Shown here: positions 24,873-33,851 of the stretch, piece by piece
Layout: the number at the start of each line of letters is the position of its first letter
Numbering within the stretch: position 1 is the stretch's first letter
Source: Chryseobacterium sp. LJ668
GTDB lineage: Bacteria > Bacteroidota > Bacteroidia > Flavobacteriales > Weeksellaceae
Assembly (NCBI RefSeq): GCF_019613955.1
Contig: NZ_CP080443.1
Coordinates: 558,001-622,000 of the forward strand
DNA: 64,000 nt
Reading direction: 5' to 3'
Position numbers and translations under genes: made by a program
The notes under the pieces: generated by a model
What the model was told of the DNA's origin: nothing
What the model saw: only the letters and a program-made list of their open reading frames with translations
Databases searched by the model: none

Positions 24873-25568
24873 TCAGTTGCAAATGGTAAGAAAACTGTGA
24901 CCTCTCATGTGGACTTTTACCAGAGCTTCAGACTTCAGCTCGCTATACAAACTTTGATCAAAGGCTTCGATAGCTTTAAGCTTCTGATCTATAAAATCTG
25001 CGATTCTTACCACGGAAAAATGAAAATTTTTGTAATTGGAGATGTCAACCGTGCTTCCAAAATGTGGCAGATATGCTTTGAGAAAAGGAAGAATTTTTTG
25101 ATGATCGTTGTAATTCAGGCAGTATCCGTTTTTTTCTTTCAGAGTGATTATTTCGTAGTTATTGACGTAATCCAAAATGGTTTCATTTTCTTTTATTGAA
25201 ATCTGATATTGCTGAAAATAGGCATTGATTTTATCTAAAACACATTGGGCATACTCCATCATAGAGATGGACTTTGTTTCAGAAACCTGACTGGGTTTTG
25301 TATTTGAATTTTTAGAATGATGGTCAATATTGAACGAAATTCCATAATTATCCAGCGATGAAAAAAAACAGTTTTTCACCTGAATGTTTGCATCAGCCTG
25401 AAGCTTATCATCAACAAAACTGTAGTTCAAATACGGTTTATAAAGCTTGGCAATACTTTTGAGAAAGTCTGTCTCATTTGTATTGTGATATTGCTCAAAC
25501 CATAGTTCAAGATTGTTATAATAATTTCTTTCAAATTCTCTGAAATCTAAATAAAATGTGATTTCCAT
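24873..25568 (-). CDS. Hypothetical protein
   Basis: A 231-residue soluble protein without a signal peptide or membrane helix. It is rich in Tyr, Asn and Lys and probably mainly helical (FREFERNYYNNLELWFEQYH at the N-terminus). A middle section (SISMMEYAQCVLDKINAYFQ) and the Cys-containing SLLTICN-like end (HSFLTICN) show no recognised motif. Its 3' end abuts the hairpin repeat and its 5' side opens on a 304-bp gap. A weaker plus-strand frame covers the same DNA, but this strand gives the longer protein. I cannot assign a function or family; the strain-variable setting suggests an accessory gene. Confidence 0.6.
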   Translation of the reverse strand: MEITFYLDFREFERNYYNNLELWFEQYHNTNETDFLKSIAKLYKPYLNYSFVDDKLQADANIQVKNCFFSSLDNYGISFNIDHHSKNSNTKPSQVSETKSISMMEYAQCVLDKINAYFQQYQISIKENETILDYVNNYEIITLKEKNGYCLNYNDHQKILPFLKAYLPHFGSTVDISNYKNFHFSVVRIADFIDQKLKAIEAFDQSLYSELKSEALVKVHMRGHSFLTICN

Positions 25569-25872
25569 AATTTTAATATTTTATAATACAAAGCTATTGG
25601 TGTAATGCGACAAAACTTGACGTGTTTTATTTTGAATTTAAATAATTTGCAAAACTCTTCAAAAGTGACATCTTGAAATCCTATTTTGTTATATTAAATT
25701 ATCGCTCCATCATTTCTCCGGCGTTTTTTCGTCAAGAAAACATCTTTGTATTGACGGCTTAAATTGCATTGGGCAAAATATTAAAACATTGAATTAACAA
25801 AAGAAGCCCGGCTCTGAAAACAGAACCGGACTCCAGGATTGAAATAATGATATATGAATAAAAAAAACTAAC
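25569..25872. other. Intergenic region between the hypothetical gene and the efflux operon
   Basis: About 300 bp with no supportable gene. It contains the terminator of the RND operon (25797-25833) and presumably the promoter of the minus-strand hypothetical gene at 25568. Short frames there (a 19-codon one among them) have no support. Confidence 0.6.
25797..25833 (-). terminator. Terminator of the RND efflux operon
   Basis: On the minus strand CCGGTTCTG, TTTT, CAGAGCCGG (one G-T pair), then TTCTTTTG. Confidence 0.75.
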
Positions 25873-27315
25873 TTATTTCCAGCCGCCTCCTAAACTTTTG
25901 TAAATGTCGACAACGGTGCTCAATTGTTTCTCTTTAGCTTCGATCAATTCCATTTTTGCATCTAATGCGTCTCTTTGGTTTAAAAGAACTTCAAGATAAT
26001 CTGCTCTGGAATTCATGAAAAGCTGATTAGCAATATGGATAGATTGGTCTAAAGCCTGAGTTTCCTGAGATTTTAACTGATAATACTGATCGATATTTTT
26101 CACTTTAGACATTAGATTTGAAATATCCAGATATGCATTCAGAATGGTTTTGTCATATTCATATAAAGCCTGAATCTGTTTTGCATCTGCTGTCTGAAAA
26201 TTAGCTTTAATCGCACTTTTGTTGATTAGCGGTCCTGCCAATTCACCGACTAAACTTGTAGCAATCGACTCGGGTAATTTTACAAGATAAGAAGGTTTAA
26301 ATGCTTCTAATCCTAATGTTGCAGAAATTTCCAAACTTGGATAGAATTCTTTTCTTGCCGCTTCAACATCTAATTTTGCAGCTTTTAATTCTAATTCAGC
26401 CTGCTTAATATCGGGACGGTTGGCCAATAACTGCGACGGAATTCCCGTGTACACCGTTTGCGGAATGGTAGACATAAAACTCTCTTTCGTTCTCACAATC
26501 GGTTGCGGATAACGACCACAAAGCGCATTGATCTGATTTTCCTTTTCAGTAATTTCCTGACGAATTGTATATTCTGTCGCTTTAGATTTTGCCAGCTCAG
26601 CTTCAAATTTTTTCACTGCCAATTCTGTTGCTGCAGCGGCCTGTTTCTGAATTTTAGCAATTTCTAAAGCTCTCGTCTGCAGTTTGATATACTGCTGAAT
26701 AATATCCAGCTGATTATCTAATGCCAACAATTCGTAATAATTATCAGCCACTTCCTCGATCAGATTAGAAAGAACAAAATTCTTCCCTTCAACAGTTGAA
26801 AGATAATGTGCTACAGCAGCATCCTTCTCGGTTCTGAGTTTTTTCCAGATGTCGATTTCCCAGTTGGCCATCAAACCCCCTTCGAAATTTCCAAGCGGAT
26901 CAGGAATCTCTTTTCCTGGCTCGATTTCCGTACTTGCATCACCGGCTCCTTCACTGGTATAACGCCCTACTTTACTCACTCCCATTCCTAATCCTGCTTT
27001 CACGGACGGACTTAATCTGCCTTTTTTGGCAACAATTCCGCTTTTTGCAATCTCTATCTCCTGAAGCGTGATCATTAATTCCTGATTATTTTTTAACGAA
27101 GTTTCAATTAAACTAACCAGATTCGGATCTGTGAAAAACTGTCTCCACGGTGTAGTTCCGCTGTTGGTATTTGCGTCCTGCTCTTCATTTTGATTAAAAT
27201 TCTCAGGAATATTATTTTTTACTTCGTCCTGAATAACAGTTGCCATAGGCGCCTTACAACTTGCTAAAACAAGCGATAAGACGATGGCTGTTATATATTT
27301 ATTATAAATCTTCAT
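25873..27315 (-). CDS. TolC-family outer-membrane efflux lipoprotein (NodT type)
   Basis: This 480-residue protein is the outer-membrane channel of the RND pump. It has a lipoprotein signal with lipobox LVLASCKAP (Cys about 20), then two TolC-like repeats with long coiled-coil helices (about 165-260 and 350-460) joined by beta-strand segments, including GIPSQLLANRPDIKQAELEL (about 293-312), the classical OMF signature. The helical hairpins form the periplasmic tunnel that meets the adaptor. Its first 14 bp overlap the end of the pump gene, which ties its translation to it. It is the last gene of the operon. Substrate cannot be deduced. Confidence 0.93.
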   Translation of the reverse strand: MKIYNKYITAIVLSLVLASCKAPMATVIQDEVKNNIPENFNQNEEQDANTNSGTTPWRQFFTDPNLVSLIETSLKNNQELMITLQEIEIAKSGIVAKKGRLSPSVKAGLGMGVSKVGRYTSEGAGDASTEIEPGKEIPDPLGNFEGGLMANWEIDIWKKLRTEKDAAVAHYLSTVEGKNFVLSNLIEEVADNYYELLALDNQLDIIQQYIKLQTRALEIAKIQKQAAAATELAVKKFEAELAKSKATEYTIRQEITEKENQINALCGRYPQPIVRTKESFMSTIPQTVYTGIPSQLLANRPDIKQAELELKAAKLDVEAARKEFYPSLEISATLGLEAFKPSYLVKLPESIATSLVGELAGPLINKSAIKANFQTADAKQIQALYEYDKTILNAYLDISNLMSKVKNIDQYYQLKSQETQALDQSIHIANQLFMNSRADYLEVLLNQRDALDAKMELIEAKEKQLSTVVDIYKSLGGGWK

Positions 27316-30300
27316 GTTTGTTATCGTGTTGGTAAGGTTCTGTCTGTTCGGTTAAAGGATTTTCTTCTTCGTATTTTGCCAATCGGGATTTATCGGCAAT
27401 CGTTCCGAAAATGTAGTATAATCCCGGAATAATCAACAGTCCGAAAATGGTTCCGATGAGCATTCCTCCTGCTGCTGCGGTACCAATCGTTCTGTTTCCT
27501 ACAGCTCCAGGTCCGGTTGCCATGACCAAAGGAATTAATCCTGCAATAAATGCGAATGAAGTCATTAGAATCGGTCTGAAACGGATTGCAGCTCCTTCAA
27601 TTGCCGCCTGAGCTACAGGTATTCCTTCTTCTGCTTTTTTCTGAACGGCAAATTCAATGATCAATACGGCATTTTTACCTAAAAGTCCGATCAGCATGAC
27701 CATCGCAACCTGTGCATAAATATTGTTTTCCAATCCTAATAATTTAAGACAAATAAAAGCTCCGAAAATTCCTGTCGGTAATGAAAGAATTACAGGTAAT
27801 GGAAGAATAAAGCTTTCGTACTGCGCCGAAAGAATTAAATAAACAAATCCTAAACAGATCAGGAAGATGTAAACCGCTTCATTTCCACGACCCACTTCAT
27901 CTTTTGAAATTCCGGCCCAATCAATACCAAAACCACGTGGTAAAGTTTTATCGGCAACTTCCTGAATAGCTTTGATTGCCTGTCCCGAACTGTAACCCGG
28001 AGCCGGAGTTCCACTGACTTCAGAAGAATTGTACATATTATGTCTCGTGATTTCAGAAAGACCATACACTTTTTCCAAATGCATAAAATCTGAATAAGGA
28101 ACCATTTGATCTTTATCGTTTTTCACATATAATTTCAATAAATCACTAGGCAAAGCACGATATTGTGGACCTGCCTGAACAATCACTTTATAAGGTCTGT
28201 CGAAACGGATGAAACTTGTTTCGTAGTTTGAACCAATTAATGTTGATAAATTATCCATTGCTTTTTCAATACTTACGCCTTTTTGTTCGGCTAAATCATT
28301 ATCGATTTTAAGCATATATTGAGGAAAACTCGCAGAATAAAATGTGAATGCAGAACCCAGTTCAGGACGTTTTTTCAATTCTTTCACAAAATCCGTACTC
28401 ACCTGCTCCATTTTTTGGTAATCACCACTTCCTGCTTTATCCAAAAGTCTCAGTTCAAATCCACCTGCAGCTCCATAACCCGGAATCGAAGGCGGTTGGA
28501 AAAACTCAATATTGGCTCCCGGAATATTTTTGGCTTTTTCTTCTAGCTTTTCGATTATTTCAGCAGCAGATTCTGAACGATCTTCCCAACTTTTCAGATT
28601 GATCAAACACGTTCCTGAGTTTGAACCTGTTCCTTCTGTAAGAATTTCATAACCTGCCAATGAAGAAACAGATTGTACTCCATCAATATCTTCCGATTCT
28701 TTCAACAATTCTCTTGCAATTTGATTTGTTCTTTCTAATGTTGAACCAGGCGGTGTTTGAATAATGGCATAAATCATCCCCTGATCTTCTCCAGGAATAA
28801 ATCCTGAAGGCAGTGAGTTGCTTAAAAAGTAAGTACATGCGCAGAAAATCAAAAGTAGAGGAAGCGTGACAAATTTTTTAGTCACTGTTTTATTCAGCAA
28901 CTTCTCATATTTTCCTGCTCCTCTTGTAAATACGTTATTAAATTTAGCTAAAAGAATCGTGATCGGACCTCTCTTTTTAGCTTTTCCGTGGTTGTTTTTT
29001 AAGATTAAAGCACATAAAGCCGGAGTCAGCGTCAATGCAACAACTCCCGAAAGAATAATCGACGATGCCATTGTAATGGAAAACTGGCGGTAGAAAACTC
29101 CGACCGGACCCGACATAAACGCCACCGGAATAAATACAGCTGCCATTACCAAAGTAATTGCGATAATTGCTCCGCTGATTTCATGCATTGCTTCTTCGGT
29201 AGCCTTTAATGCTGAAAGACCCTTTTCCTCCATTTTGGCGTGAACGGCTTCAATCACCACAATCGCATCATCGACGACGACCCCAATTGCCATTACCAAA
29301 GCGAAAAGTGAAATCATATTTAACGTAATTCCAAATGCGGACATTACAGCGAAAGTTCCCACCAATGAAACCGGAACTGCAATCGCCGGAATCAACGTTG
29401 AACGCCAATCTCCAAGAAATAAAAACACAACAATCGCCACCAAAATAAAGGCTTCAAATAAAGTATGAACCACCTTTTCAATCGATGCATCCAGGAATCT
29501 TGAAACGTCATAACTGATGTCGTAATGCATTCCTTTCGGGAAATTGGTTTTTTCAAGATCCGCCATCAAGGTTTTTACATTTTTGATAACATCACTTGCA
29601 TTGGATCCGTACGATTGTTTTACAGTGATTGCTGCAGATGGTTTTCCGTTTAATGTAGAATAAATATCGTACATCGATGAACCAAATTCTATATCGGCAA
29701 CATCTTTTAATCTTACAAATTCTCCGGCAGATTTAGCTTTAAGAATGATATTTCCGTAATCTTTTTCATTATTAAAACGTCCCGGATATTTTAAGATATA
29801 TTCAAATGACTGAGAACGTTTTCCTGAACTTTCACCTGTTTTTCCCGGTGATGCTTCCAAACTTTGCTCGTTCAAAGCTTCCATTACTTCATCTGCTGAA
29901 ATATTGTAAGCGGTTAAACGATCCGGTTTCAGCCAAATACGCATTGCATATTCTCTTGTTCCCAAAATATCGGCAAAACCAACTCCGCTTACCCTTCTCA
30001 ATTCCGACATTACATTAATATCTGCATAGTTGAAAAGGAATTTCTGGTCGGCTTTAGGATCGTCACTGTACAAATTAATATACATCAGCATATTCGGTTC
30101 TTCACGGGTAATTTTCACCCCTTCACGTACGACCAACGGCGGAAGTTTATTAACTGCGGATGAAACACGATTCTGAACGTTTACTGCGGCAACATTGGGA
30201 TCAGTTCCCAAATCAAAAACTACCTGAATAGAAGTTTCACCATCGTTTCCGGCATCGGAAGTCATGTATTTCATTCCGGGAACACCATTTAAAGATCTTT

Positions 30301-30496
30301 CCAAAGGAATAACTACTGCTTTTACCAGCAATTCGTTGTTCGCTCCGGGATAGGTTGCGGTGATATTTACCTTTGGTGGAGAAATCGCAGGAAATTGAGT
30401 GATCGGAAGTTTCATTAAGGATAAAACTCCCATAAAAACAATAATCAGCGAGATTACAATTGACAGAACAGGTCTGCGAATGAATTTTTTAAACAT
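27302..30496 (-). CDS. RND efflux transporter, HAE1/AcrB-like inner-membrane pump
   Basis: The 1064-residue protein has the RND design: TM1, a large periplasmic porter loop, six helices, a second loop and six more helices. Features: FIRRPVLSIVISLIIVFMGV (TM1), the TM4 GVVVDDAIVVIEAVH with the paired Asp of proton relay (about 409-410), GPVGVFYRQFSITMASSIIL, and the TM10-like GLLGKNAVLIIEFAV (with the essential Lys, about 940). The AcrB-type length and HAE1 motifs point to export of hydrophobic or amphiphilic drugs, dyes or bile-like compounds. It follows the adaptor gene after 7 bp and overlaps the outer-membrane gene. Confidence 0.95.
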   Translation of the reverse strand: MFKKFIRRPVLSIVISLIIVFMGVLSLMKLPITQFPAISPPKVNITATYPGANNELLVKAVVIPLERSLNGVPGMKYMTSDAGNDGETSIQVVFDLGTDPNVAAVNVQNRVSSAVNKLPPLVVREGVKITREEPNMLMYINLYSDDPKADQKFLFNYADINVMSELRRVSGVGFADILGTREYAMRIWLKPDRLTAYNISADEVMEALNEQSLEASPGKTGESSGKRSQSFEYILKYPGRFNNEKDYGNIILKAKSAGEFVRLKDVADIEFGSSMYDIYSTLNGKPSAAITVKQSYGSNASDVIKNVKTLMADLEKTNFPKGMHYDISYDVSRFLDASIEKVVHTLFEAFILVAIVVFLFLGDWRSTLIPAIAVPVSLVGTFAVMSAFGITLNMISLFALVMAIGVVVDDAIVVIEAVHAKMEEKGLSALKATEEAMHEISGAIIAITLVMAAVFIPVAFMSGPVGVFYRQFSITMASSIILSGVVALTLTPALCALILKNNHGKAKKRGPITILLAKFNNVFTRGAGKYEKLLNKTVTKKFVTLPLLLIFCACTYFLSNSLPSGFIPGEDQGMIYAIIQTPPGSTLERTNQIARELLKESEDIDGVQSVSSLAGYEILTEGTGSNSGTCLINLKSWEDRSESAAEIIEKLEEKAKNIPGANIEFFQPPSIPGYGAAGGFELRLLDKAGSGDYQKMEQVSTDFVKELKKRPELGSAFTFYSASFPQYMLKIDNDLAEQKGVSIEKAMDNLSTLIGSNYETSFIRFDRPYKVIVQAGPQYRALPSDLLKLYVKNDKDQMVPYSDFMHLEKVYGLSEITRHNMYNSSEVSGTPAPGYSSGQAIKAIQEVADKTLPRGFGIDWAGISKDEVGRGNEAVYIFLICLGFVYLILSAQYESFILPLPVILSLPTGIFGAFICLKLLGLENNIYAQVAMVMLIGLLGKNAVLIIEFAVQKKAEEGIPVAQAAIEGAAIRFRPILMTSFAFIAGLIPLVMATGPGAVGNRTIGTAAAGGMLIGTIFGLLIIPGLYYIFGTIADKSRLAKYEEENPLTEQTEPYQHDNKHEDL

Positions 30497-30503
30497 AATT
30501 CTT

Positions 30504-31589
30504 CTATTCTGCTTTTAATTTTAAATTCTGAAGAACTTTCTTCGGATCCTTGAATTTCACTTTTACTTTCTGATCGTCTTTCACTTTCTGAACACCTTCC
30601 AACAAGATTTTTTCATCCGGAGAAATACCTGAAGAAATTACATAGATATCTGGTAGTTCATAAGAAACTTTGATATTTTTAGATTTCGCAACTCCGTTTT
30701 TATCAATTACGAAGACATATTTCTGATCCTGAATTTCATAAGTCGCTTTCTGTGGGATGATTAAAGCATTTTTAAGCGGTAAAGTCATACGAACTTTTCC
30801 AGTTTCACCATTTCTTAACAGCTTTTCAGGATTTGGAAATTTGGCTCTAAAAGCAATATTTCCGGTTTCATTATCAAACTGACCTTCGATCGTCTGAATT
30901 TCACCTTGTTGATTAAATATTTCGCCGTTTGCCATCATTAAGCTTACACTTTGGTTTCCGCGATCTGCAACATGAGTTTGATAATTTAAATATTCAGGTT
31001 CAGAAACATTGAAATAACTGTATATATTTGTATTGTCTGAAAGAGTCGTCAAAAGATCACCTTCATCCACCAGACTTCCCAATTTCAACGGAATTCTATC
31101 AATAATCCCTGAAAATGGTGCTTTAATATCTGTAAATGAAAGATGAATTTGCGCTAATTTCATTTCTGCATTAGCAGCATCTAATTTAGCTTTTGCCATT
31201 AATCTTTCATTTTTTGAAACAATATTGTTGCTGGCAAGAGTACTTGCATTTTTCAGTTCGATAGAAGCCTGCTCAACTTCAGCTCTTGCTTTGAGTAATT
31301 CTGCCTGATAAATCTGTGGCATAATTCTGAATAATGTTTGCCCGGCTCTTACATATTGACCTTCGTCTACGTAAATCTTCTCAAGGAAACCTTTTTCCTG
31401 AGCACGAACCTCGATGTTCTTCACTGACTGGATCTGAGCGACAAAATCTTTGTTAATAATCGTATCCATCTTCACGGGCGACGTTACCGGATACACAGAA
31501 TCTTCCTGTTTTTCTTCTTTCTTTTCGTTACAGCTAAACAGTAACAGAACGGCGCTTAGGACCATGCCTGAGACAACTCTTTTCATCAT
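30504..31589 (-). CDS. RND efflux periplasmic adaptor (membrane fusion protein)
   Basis: A 361-residue lipoprotein (lipobox LLFSCNEKKE, Cys about 20) that links pump and outer-membrane channel. A lipoyl-like half motif (EVRAQEKGFLEKIYVDEGQY, about 62-81) is followed by a coiled-coil hairpin (about 95-135), the second lipoyl half (IKAPFSGIIDRIPLKLGSLV, about 144-163), a beta-barrel and a membrane-proximal domain. This order is that of AcrA/MexA adaptors. It is the first gene of the operon adaptor-pump-channel; a near-palindromic operator candidate lies about 85 bp upstream. Two in-frame ATGs, one codon apart, begin it. Confidence 0.93.
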   Translation of the reverse strand: MMKRVVSGMVLSAVLLLFSCNEKKEEKQEDSVYPVTSPVKMDTIINKDFVAQIQSVKNIEVRAQEKGFLEKIYVDEGQYVRAGQTLFRIMPQIYQAELLKARAEVEQASIELKNASTLASNNIVSKNERLMAKAKLDAANAEMKLAQIHLSFTDIKAPFSGIIDRIPLKLGSLVDEGDLLTTLSDNTNIYSYFNVSEPEYLNYQTHVADRGNQSVSLMMANGEIFNQQGEIQTIEGQFDNETGNIAFRAKFPNPEKLLRNGETGKVRMTLPLKNALIIPQKATYEIQDQKYVFVIDKNGVAKSKNIKVSYELPDIYVISSGISPDEKILLEGVQKVKDDQKVKVKFKDPKKVLQNLKLKAE

Positions 31590-31672
31590 AATCTAGAGTA
31601 TATAAATCGTTAAATGTTGAAATTAAATAATGAGAATATTTGCTGATACGTGCAGATTAACACAACGCAAAC

Positions 31673-31697
31673 AGTTTGTACCAAGACGGAACAAACT
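31673..31697. promoter_or_regulatory. Operator-like near-perfect palindrome before the RND operon
   Basis: AGTTTGT and ACAAACT flank an inner CC/GG pair; 9 of 10 arm positions pair with a 5-nt centre. The size is typical of TetR-family operators, and it overlaps AT-rich DNA upstream of the adaptor gene, where -33/-7 elements would be expected. No regulator gene adjoins it in this window. Confidence 0.5.
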
Positions 31698-31718
31698 AAA
31701 AATTTGGTAAAAGAAATT

Positions 31719-32108
31719 TTAAATTCTGATAGAACGAATCAGAATGAATGTTTTTACAGAACTGAAATGCTGTACCAATCCTGAAACTGAGGGCTTACAT
31801 CTTTTTTTAAATAACAAGCCAAATGAATAAAGCAAACCGAATACATTTGCAAAAACGACAATGGACTGCAATGTATCAGATAACTGAAAATCATCTTCTG
31901 CAAGCTCAAAAGAAAAATTATCTGAGCCGTCTGCTATTTGATGAGCAGAAAACTTTTGGATAGTTCCGTTTGAATGATCAATCTTATTAGGATAATTGTG
32001 AGAAACATGACCAGAGAAATCACTGCGCAAAGTTTTGACATTAAGTTTGCTTTCTACTACAAAAAGCAGAAAAAGGATAGTCAAAAAATATACAATACAG
32101 TTTTTCAT
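31719..32108 (-). CDS. Hypothetical membrane protein upstream of the RND operon
   Basis: From the ATG at 32108 the product has 129 residues. It has an N-terminal signal or membrane anchor (NCIVYFLTILFLLFVVE), a hydrophilic middle with several His (HVSHNYPNKIDHSNGTI, SAHQIADGSDNFSFELAEDD) and a second hydrophobic helix (SIVVFANVFGLLYSFGLLF, about 81-100) followed by a basic end. The His-rich segment could bind metal. A TTG-initiated frame 4 codons longer exists but the ATG is preferred. It is on the same strand as the efflux operon, 130 bp upstream, but the operator candidate lies between. Function is unknown. Confidence 0.65.
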   Translation of the reverse strand: MKNCIVYFLTILFLLFVVESKLNVKTLRSDFSGHVSHNYPNKIDHSNGTIQKFSAHQIADGSDNFSFELAEDDFQLSDTLQSIVVFANVFGLLYSFGLLFKKRCKPSVSGLVQHFSSVKTFILIRSIRI

Positions 32109-32353
32109 TTGAAGTGGCAAAGTTAAGTTTAGATTTTAAAAGTCAATTCATCATTAACAAAATTTAACTTTCTGAGATTTACTTAAGAAATCGAATGATA
32201 GAAACAAAAATTACATATTACTTAAAAAAATATTCAAAATCCTTTCCCAAAATTATTTAAATTATCAAATATTAACATATTTTAAAGAAAAATAATTGTA
32301 ATTTTACCCAATCACATCAATATTAAATGAACCATCAAAAATCACAATTCGAA

Positions 32354-32731
32354 ATGAAAAAAATAGTTTTTGGATTCTTTATAATCCTCACATTTACAGC
32401 ATGTAAACATTCAGCTAAAGATCCTGACGTGGCAATTATCAAAAATGAGACTGCATCTAAGGATGATGTAAGCAAAGAAACTATTTCTGACCGCCACGGA
32501 GATGAAATGGAGATTATCACCAACAATACAAGAGATATTGTAACTGTACATTTGAATGGGAAGACGTATGAACTTAAAAAAAATCATACAACATCCGGAT
32601 TTTCTACAGAAGACAACAAATATCTCTACACAGAGACCAATAATGAAGTTACTTTGCTGAAAAAAGATATGGATATGGTACTATTTCACGGAAAAAAAAG
32701 TCAGGCCGAGACTAAAATGGCTTCACAATAA
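32354..32731 (+). CDS. Hypothetical lipoprotein
   Basis: From the ATG at 32354 the product has 125 residues. MKKIVFGFFIILTFTACKHS is a lipoprotein signal with Cys 17. The mature protein is polar and carries VTVHLNGKTYELKKNHTTSG, a beta-strand pattern, followed by ENKYLYTET-like and VTLLKKDMDMVLFHGKKSQ stretches. This resembles MliC-like (membrane-bound lysozyme inhibitor of C-type lysozyme) small beta-barrel lipoproteins only vaguely, so I do not assign it. An alternative start at 32327 would hide the signal peptide and is rejected. It is monocistronic, with a bidirectional terminator just after it. Confidence 0.7.
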   Translation: MKKIVFGFFIILTFTACKHSAKDPDVAIIKNETASKDDVSKETISDRHGDEMEIITNNTRDIVTVHLNGKTYELKKNHTTSGFSTEDNKYLYTETNNEVTLLKKDMDMVLFHGKKSQAETKMASQ

Positions 32732-32734
32732 CAA

Positions 32735-32761
32735 AAAAAGACGCTTTAAAAGCGTCTTTTT
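32735..32761. terminator. Bidirectional terminator between convergent genes
   Basis: Stem AAAAAGACGC/GCGTCTTTTT with a 7-nt loop; T runs occur on both strands. It overlaps the stop codon of the minus-strand oxidoreductase gene. Confidence 0.85.
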
Positions 32762-33797
32762 AATTTTTAAATCTTTCTAAAGAAATCTCTCCGGGCAAAG
32801 GAATATCGTTTTCTATAAAATCATACAGATTTTTAGAAAAGTAGCATCCATTCAAAATACCTCTTGCGCCCAAACCATTAAAAACATATAAATTATAATG
32901 CTGAGAATGCCTTCCCACAATCGGTCGGCGGTCTGTTACTGTTGGTCTAAAACCAAAATGTATTTCTTCAATATCAAAGTCATTTAAGTAAAATTCAGAT
33001 AAACCGTTTTGCAGCTGCTCTACCGCAGATTGGTCAATATGCTCATGCAATTGTTCTCTGTCATACGTTCCGCCGTAGAAATGAAGACCATTATTCAACG
33101 GAAATAGAAAATGTTTCTTCTTAATGGTAATATCTTCCAGAATCGGTTGAGAAAGTTTAACTCTGATATGATGTCCCTTATTAGGAATCACAGGAATGTC
33201 TGAGAAATACGGGTTATTTTTAACACCCATTCCTTCGCAAAAAATAATATTTTTAAATTGAAAATCCTGATAAATTGAGTTTTGAGCATCAACTTCATTA
33301 TAATTAAATTTTTCTTTAATTAATTGAGCGTTACTTTCATGAAACCCAAATAAATCATTAAAAAATCCATGAACATTTAATCTTGCTGATTGTTTTACCA
33401 ATCCTGTACTAAAATCATTTTTAACATCTTCTAAGGGCTTAAAATTATCACTTAAAAAACTGGAAAGTTCTGAAGTCTGCGACTTTTTGAGCCATAATTT
33501 CTGTTCATTTTCATCATGAAAAATTCTGTGGATGGATGCATCGATTAAATAATTTATCCCCGTATATTTTTCTATTTCACCAAGAGAAATTTTAAGAAAA
33601 TCTAATTGTTCCTGAGCGAGCCAGAATGTGGTAAACTTTTTTAGGACAACAGGATTTATAATGCCGGCAGAAATCTGTGAAGCGCTCTTACGACTTTCAG
33701 AAAATATCACAAATGATTTTTTGTTTTTTGTAAGCTGATGGGCAAAAAACAAAGCAGCGTACCCATCTCCCACAATTATATAATCTACATTTTTCAT
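32760..33797 (-). CDS. FAD-dependent oxidoreductase (DAO family)
   Basis: The 345-residue protein begins with the dinucleotide-binding motif VDYIIVGDGYAALFFAHQL (GxGxxA/G variant, about 4-22) and has the DAO-type C-terminal signature EIHFGFRPTVTDRRPIVGRH (about 282-301), the Pro-Arg-Pro segment that contacts FAD in glycine/D-amino-acid oxidases and in MnmC. It probably oxidises an amine or amino acid with FAD, but the exact substrate is not evident. It is cytosolic, without a signal peptide. It is monocistronic on the minus strand, with a terminator of gldN directly upstream. A role in tRNA modification as in MnmC is possible but not shown. Confidence 0.82.
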   Translation of the reverse strand: MKNVDYIIVGDGYAALFFAHQLTKNKKSFVIFSESRKSASQISAGIINPVVLKKFTTFWLAQEQLDFLKISLGEIEKYTGINYLIDASIHRIFHDENEQKLWLKKSQTSELSSFLSDNFKPLEDVKNDFSTGLVKQSARLNVHGFFNDLFGFHESNAQLIKEKFNYNEVDAQNSIYQDFQFKNIIFCEGMGVKNNPYFSDIPVIPNKGHHIRVKLSQPILEDITIKKKHFLFPLNNGLHFYGGTYDREQLHEHIDQSAVEQLQNGLSEFYLNDFDIEEIHFGFRPTVTDRRPIVGRHSQHYNLYVFNGLGARGILNGCYFSKNLYDFIENDIPLPGEISLERFKN

Positions 33798-33801
33798 AAT
33801 A

Positions 33802-33833
33802 AAAAAACCTGAGTAAAAGTACTCAGGTTTTTT
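33802..33833 (-). terminator. Terminator of the gldKLMN operon
   Basis: A perfect 14-bp stem (AAAAAACCTGAGTA and its complement) with loop AAAG, placed 18 bp after the gldN stop and yielding a T run on the minus strand. Confidence 0.88.
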
Positions 33834-33851
33834 ATAATTATCAAGTGAAAC

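Noticed and set aside
24819..25199. 126-codon plus-strand frame over the hypothetical gene
   Set aside because: The minus-strand frame covers the same DNA with a longer protein; the plus frame begins in the hairpin repeat flank.
25640..25800. Short minus-strand frames, such as one reading MQFKPSIQRCFLDEKTPEK
   Set aside because: Only 19 codons long, with other short frames beside it and no ribosome site or family match.
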